A DNA stretch of 64,000 bases from Phalacrocorax aristotelis (Eukaryota > Chordata > Aves > Suliformes > Phalacrocoracidae): positions 109,571,463-109,635,462 of the forward strand of contig NC_134277.1 in the NCBI RefSeq assembly GCF_949628215.1, written 5' to 3'. The notes beneath the pieces were generated by a model, which was not told where the DNA came from, made no database searches, and saw only the letters and a list, made by a program, of their open reading frames with translations. Positions 60,867 through 64,000 of the stretch are shown piece after piece. The position numbers and the translations under genes were made by a program. How positions within the stretch are numbered: the stretch's first letter is position 1; each line of letters starts with the position of its first letter.

Positions 60867-63800
60867 GGTATGTTGAAATTTGCTTAAAAGAGGAAAGACA
60901 CTCCATTGTATTTCCCCTCTTTTTATTGTTCCATTTTCTTCCAAAAATAGCATAACAATGTACTTGCAAAGGAAATCTGATACAAGAAGTCTAACAAAAC
61001 TAGCTTTGATGTACATAAATTTCAATGAAACATTTCAGCACTTCTAAAGTGTTGGCATTTTTCAGCTAGTTTCATGAGTTCTAATTCTAGCGGACAAGAA
61101 ATTCATGTTTTCTTAATCTCAGCAACAGAACTGACTGATTCTACTGCTTTGGTGAAGGTTATAGGTGTTGTTCTATACAATTAAAAAAAAAGTATATCAC
61201 GAGTCATGGAGGGAAGAATACGACTTAATTACAGTGGGAAGGCAATACAACTACAAACTCAAATAATTTGAATGCTTAACTTTGTAACAGAAATGTCCTT
61301 TCCTAGGTTTAGTATAACTTTTCAAAATACTCATGTACCATCATCATTTCACCCTTTCATCTCTTTGTAAACTATACTAGCCAACACCTGTGAACTGCTA
61401 CTGTTAGCTCAAGAAGGGAGAAAAAGAACATGAAGTACCCACGCCCTCTCAGTAGGTGAGAGCAAACACCATGTCAGAAATCCCTAAGCCAGCTAAGAGA
61501 CTGATGGGCAGTTAAGATAGTAATTAGGCACAGTTCTGCCTATTGATACCACTAGATTATATTCCCAAACAAGATATTTGGCTCTAATTTAGGGATTGTT
61601 ATCCACACGTACCAGGGTGTGTACACACATGCATAGCCCTCCCTCCCAGAGTGAGCTTCTAGTACAATCAAATGATATACAGGACAGGCTCCCCTTTTAA
61701 TTCATCATCCAGTACATGACCAAGCTCCTGATGCCTTAAGGACTGCAGTGAGGTCCCCATCACCACCAATAGCTCATCCTTCTGCCAAGCCCATTTGGAA
61801 TTTTATGAAACAAGTAAGAAACACATCCTAAGATCTGCCTAGTAAGTTTCAGGAGACATTAAAACTACCAAAAAGTTAGGTGAGTCTTTAATACAATAGA
61901 AAACGTTCATTAATCTAAGTTCAGCAGCTGTTATGGATTACCACACAGTCATATTTGGAAAAACAAAAATATTTAAAACTTTAGAAATTCAGTTCTTTCA
62001 GAGCAGTTTTGTACAGAACAAACTCGTTTAATCTTGAAAGCACCATGAAGTGACACTACACATCAGCAAGCACAAAAAAAACCAAGAACATCATGGGACT
62101 TTACCATGTAAACTACACCTTGAATACCGCTAAGGTAGATTTACACTGCAGGCTTGAGCACAGCACAGAGGTACTCAAACTGACTCAGATATTATTTGCC
62201 ACTTAGCTCTGCATGCAATGTAGACATACCCTATATGTGTGGATAGATCTCACTGTGGATTAACTGAGCTCTGCAATACAATATTTAGGCCCTCATTCTG
62301 CACCATCGAAGTCAGCAGTCATTCTTCCACCAACTTCAGAAAGTACAGGTTCAGGCTTGTAATCACACACTTCTACTAACAAAACATTTGTTGCTAACAT
62401 AACATTGTGTCAAGGTCAAACATGAGTTTTGAGAGCATGCAGATTGCTTAGAAATGCTTAAAAAGACTGGTTCGGAATCTTTCTTATATATACACACAAA
62501 AGTCCATCTGTCACAGACAGGCAATGTAACTCAGAATCATGAGCTTGCTCTAGTTTTTGGTAGTGTCCTGCACACTTCTGATAATTAAAAAATAAAAAAT
62601 AAAAAAATAGTTGCCACAATGGATTTCTGACCATTCCAATTTGCATGTGGATATGATCTCTTCTTGCTGCATCCCGTACATGAAGTTTCACAGTTGCTTC
62701 TCAAATGCAAATACCAAGTAAATACCTAAAAACGAAAATGGAGTATTTAAAGCTTCAGTTTCCTCTGCCACTTCATTAAGTTTTCAAAACGTAAACAGGT
62801 TGATACTTTGCCCAAAGAACTTGTTAGCAGGTTACTCAAATTAGAAAAACTGCTATGGTTTCCCAATGAGTAACTCTAGCATTCAATTCCAGAATGTATT
62901 TAGACATGTTTTCACAATAGAGCAAGAATGCACAAAAAGAAAAATATTTTAAATATTGTTGATAAGGTTAATGCAATGCTAACTTGAGTTAATGGTATTA
63001 CTGAAATGTGAATATAATTCATAAATTACTATGCCTTTCTACACATAATTAACATCCACCTGTACATAAAAAGCCATAAGCAACTAAGTTTAAAGACTCC
63101 TTCATACAAGCAGTAATGGACACTTAGGGATGAAATGATCAACTTCATTTTACTTAAAAAGTTAATAAACTCATGGTACAAAATTATTAATTTTGCTCTT
63201 TTCAAATACCACAAAGAAGAAATATTTACAAATGCTAGATGGCATTTTCTCAACTCCAGAACAGTACAATTCCAGAAACGGACGCTCATGCAGTCCACAC
63301 CAGCACCCTTGGAGAAATACTTATTTGGCACGTAATCAATGCCAGCTATGTCAGAAATTTTTATGCTTCATACCAGACAGGTAAGTTAAACCAGTTTCTT
63401 GAGGCTGTGACTCTAATTAAACATTTCCAGTTTTCCACTTGAACTCAGCTTTTGTTCTAATGGATGAGGTGCCATAGCTACATTGCAAATCTTTCAAGAC
63501 AAGGCTCAGCGATAAAGCGAAGTGAAGTCCCATGTAACGAGCAAGCTGTGCTTACACCCTATCAGAAGCGCCATACTCCAAATCTCTCTGAAAACAGGGA
63601 CTACTTAGAAAATACAGTCATCACTGAACTTTTAAGGGTATAAAAAGCCCCTCTCAATTAGAATAATAGTTTACATTACACTTTTACATTTCTGGAATTA
63701 ATGTCTACCTTATGATTCATACCTTTAAAATACAGATAATAATTTAAGAAAACAGACACCTTAACTAAAATTTTTTTTCATTCATGGAACCGCTTTTTTT

Positions 63801-64000
63801 TTTGTTCTTAAACCACTAACACAACCAGTATAATGGTCTGCAAAAATGCAATTGCTGGCTGGCTGCAGTTACACAGAAGTTAGTAATAATCTCTGTGGGA
63901 ATCAATTTTTATCCTTAGAATTCCCAATCCCTTACATCTGACTTGCACTAAACGCAGCATTGGAAAAAAATTGTGTCAAAAGTTTTCCATGGCACACGCT
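60867..64000. other. Repeat-poor region, possibly near the 3' end of a minus-strand gene
   Basis: No coding sequence recognised and no transposon seen over 3.1 kb. A minus-strand AATAAA (plus-strand TTTATT in 'ctttttattgttcc', about 60920) sits just inside the border with the CR1. Together with the low repeat content, this would suit a long 3' UTR of a gene transcribed leftward. In mammals RNMT lies upstream of MC5R in the same direction, so it is a natural candidate, but no RNMT coding sequence was identified. Confidence 0.25.

Noticed and set aside
1-64000. CRISPR arrays, operons, rRNA and tRNA genes
   Set aside because: No regularly spaced direct repeats and no recognisable rRNA or tRNA; the DNA is vertebrate nuclear sequence.

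Overview
The window looks like bird nuclear DNA. Three things point there: at least nine CR1 LINE pieces, several with the CR1-type 3' end (ATTCTATG/ATTCTGTG octamers); a melanocortin receptor of clear avian type; and an endogenous retrovirus whose Env resembles avian alpharetroviruses. I cannot name the species. The only host protein-coding gene I can support is MC5R, a single coding exon on the minus strand at 13931-14908.

Layout. 1-4796 has no supported gene. 4797-7196 holds two CR1 copies in plus orientation. 7197-13930 is gene-poor, with one minus-strand CR1 3' end and a 27-T tract. MC5R follows at 13931-14990 (coding region plus a predicted 5' UTR stretch behind a splice acceptor). About 2-3 kb upstream of MC5R lies a near-full-length CR1 (about 16890-27732) split by a 7.7-kb provirus (16995-24691). 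27733-42697 is non-coding sequence with G-rich tracts. 42698-43273 looks like a solitary LTR. 43507-45387 holds two CR1 copies. 45388-54611 and 54987-58441 are AT-rich non-coding DNA. 54612-54986 and 58649-60866 are further CR1s. 60867-64000 is repeat-poor and could lie in or near the 3' end of a minus-strand neighbour gene.

The provirus is the most informative object. It has two 407-bp LTRs that differ at 11 sites by my hand alignment, a six-G target duplication, a tRNA-Lys-type primer binding site, and gag, pro (with dUTPase), pol and env. Successive genes are each offset by -1, with a G GGA AAC slippery heptamer in exactly the right phase at the gag-pro overlap. Gag-pro-pol is betaretrovirus-like. 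Env has the internal, cysteine-flanked fusion region and CX6CC motif of alpharetroviruses, so the element is a class mosaic. All lesions I can see are in-frame stop codons (seven); I found no frameshifting indel. Between pol and env lies a 71-codon Cys- and Arg-rich reading frame with three CxxC motifs that I do not recognise. It is the best candidate here for something undescribed.

Two CR1 copies (5691-7196 and the 3' half of the ERV-split copy) share the same inactivating stops yet differ in one dense patch. This suggests descent from one defective source plus local exchange.
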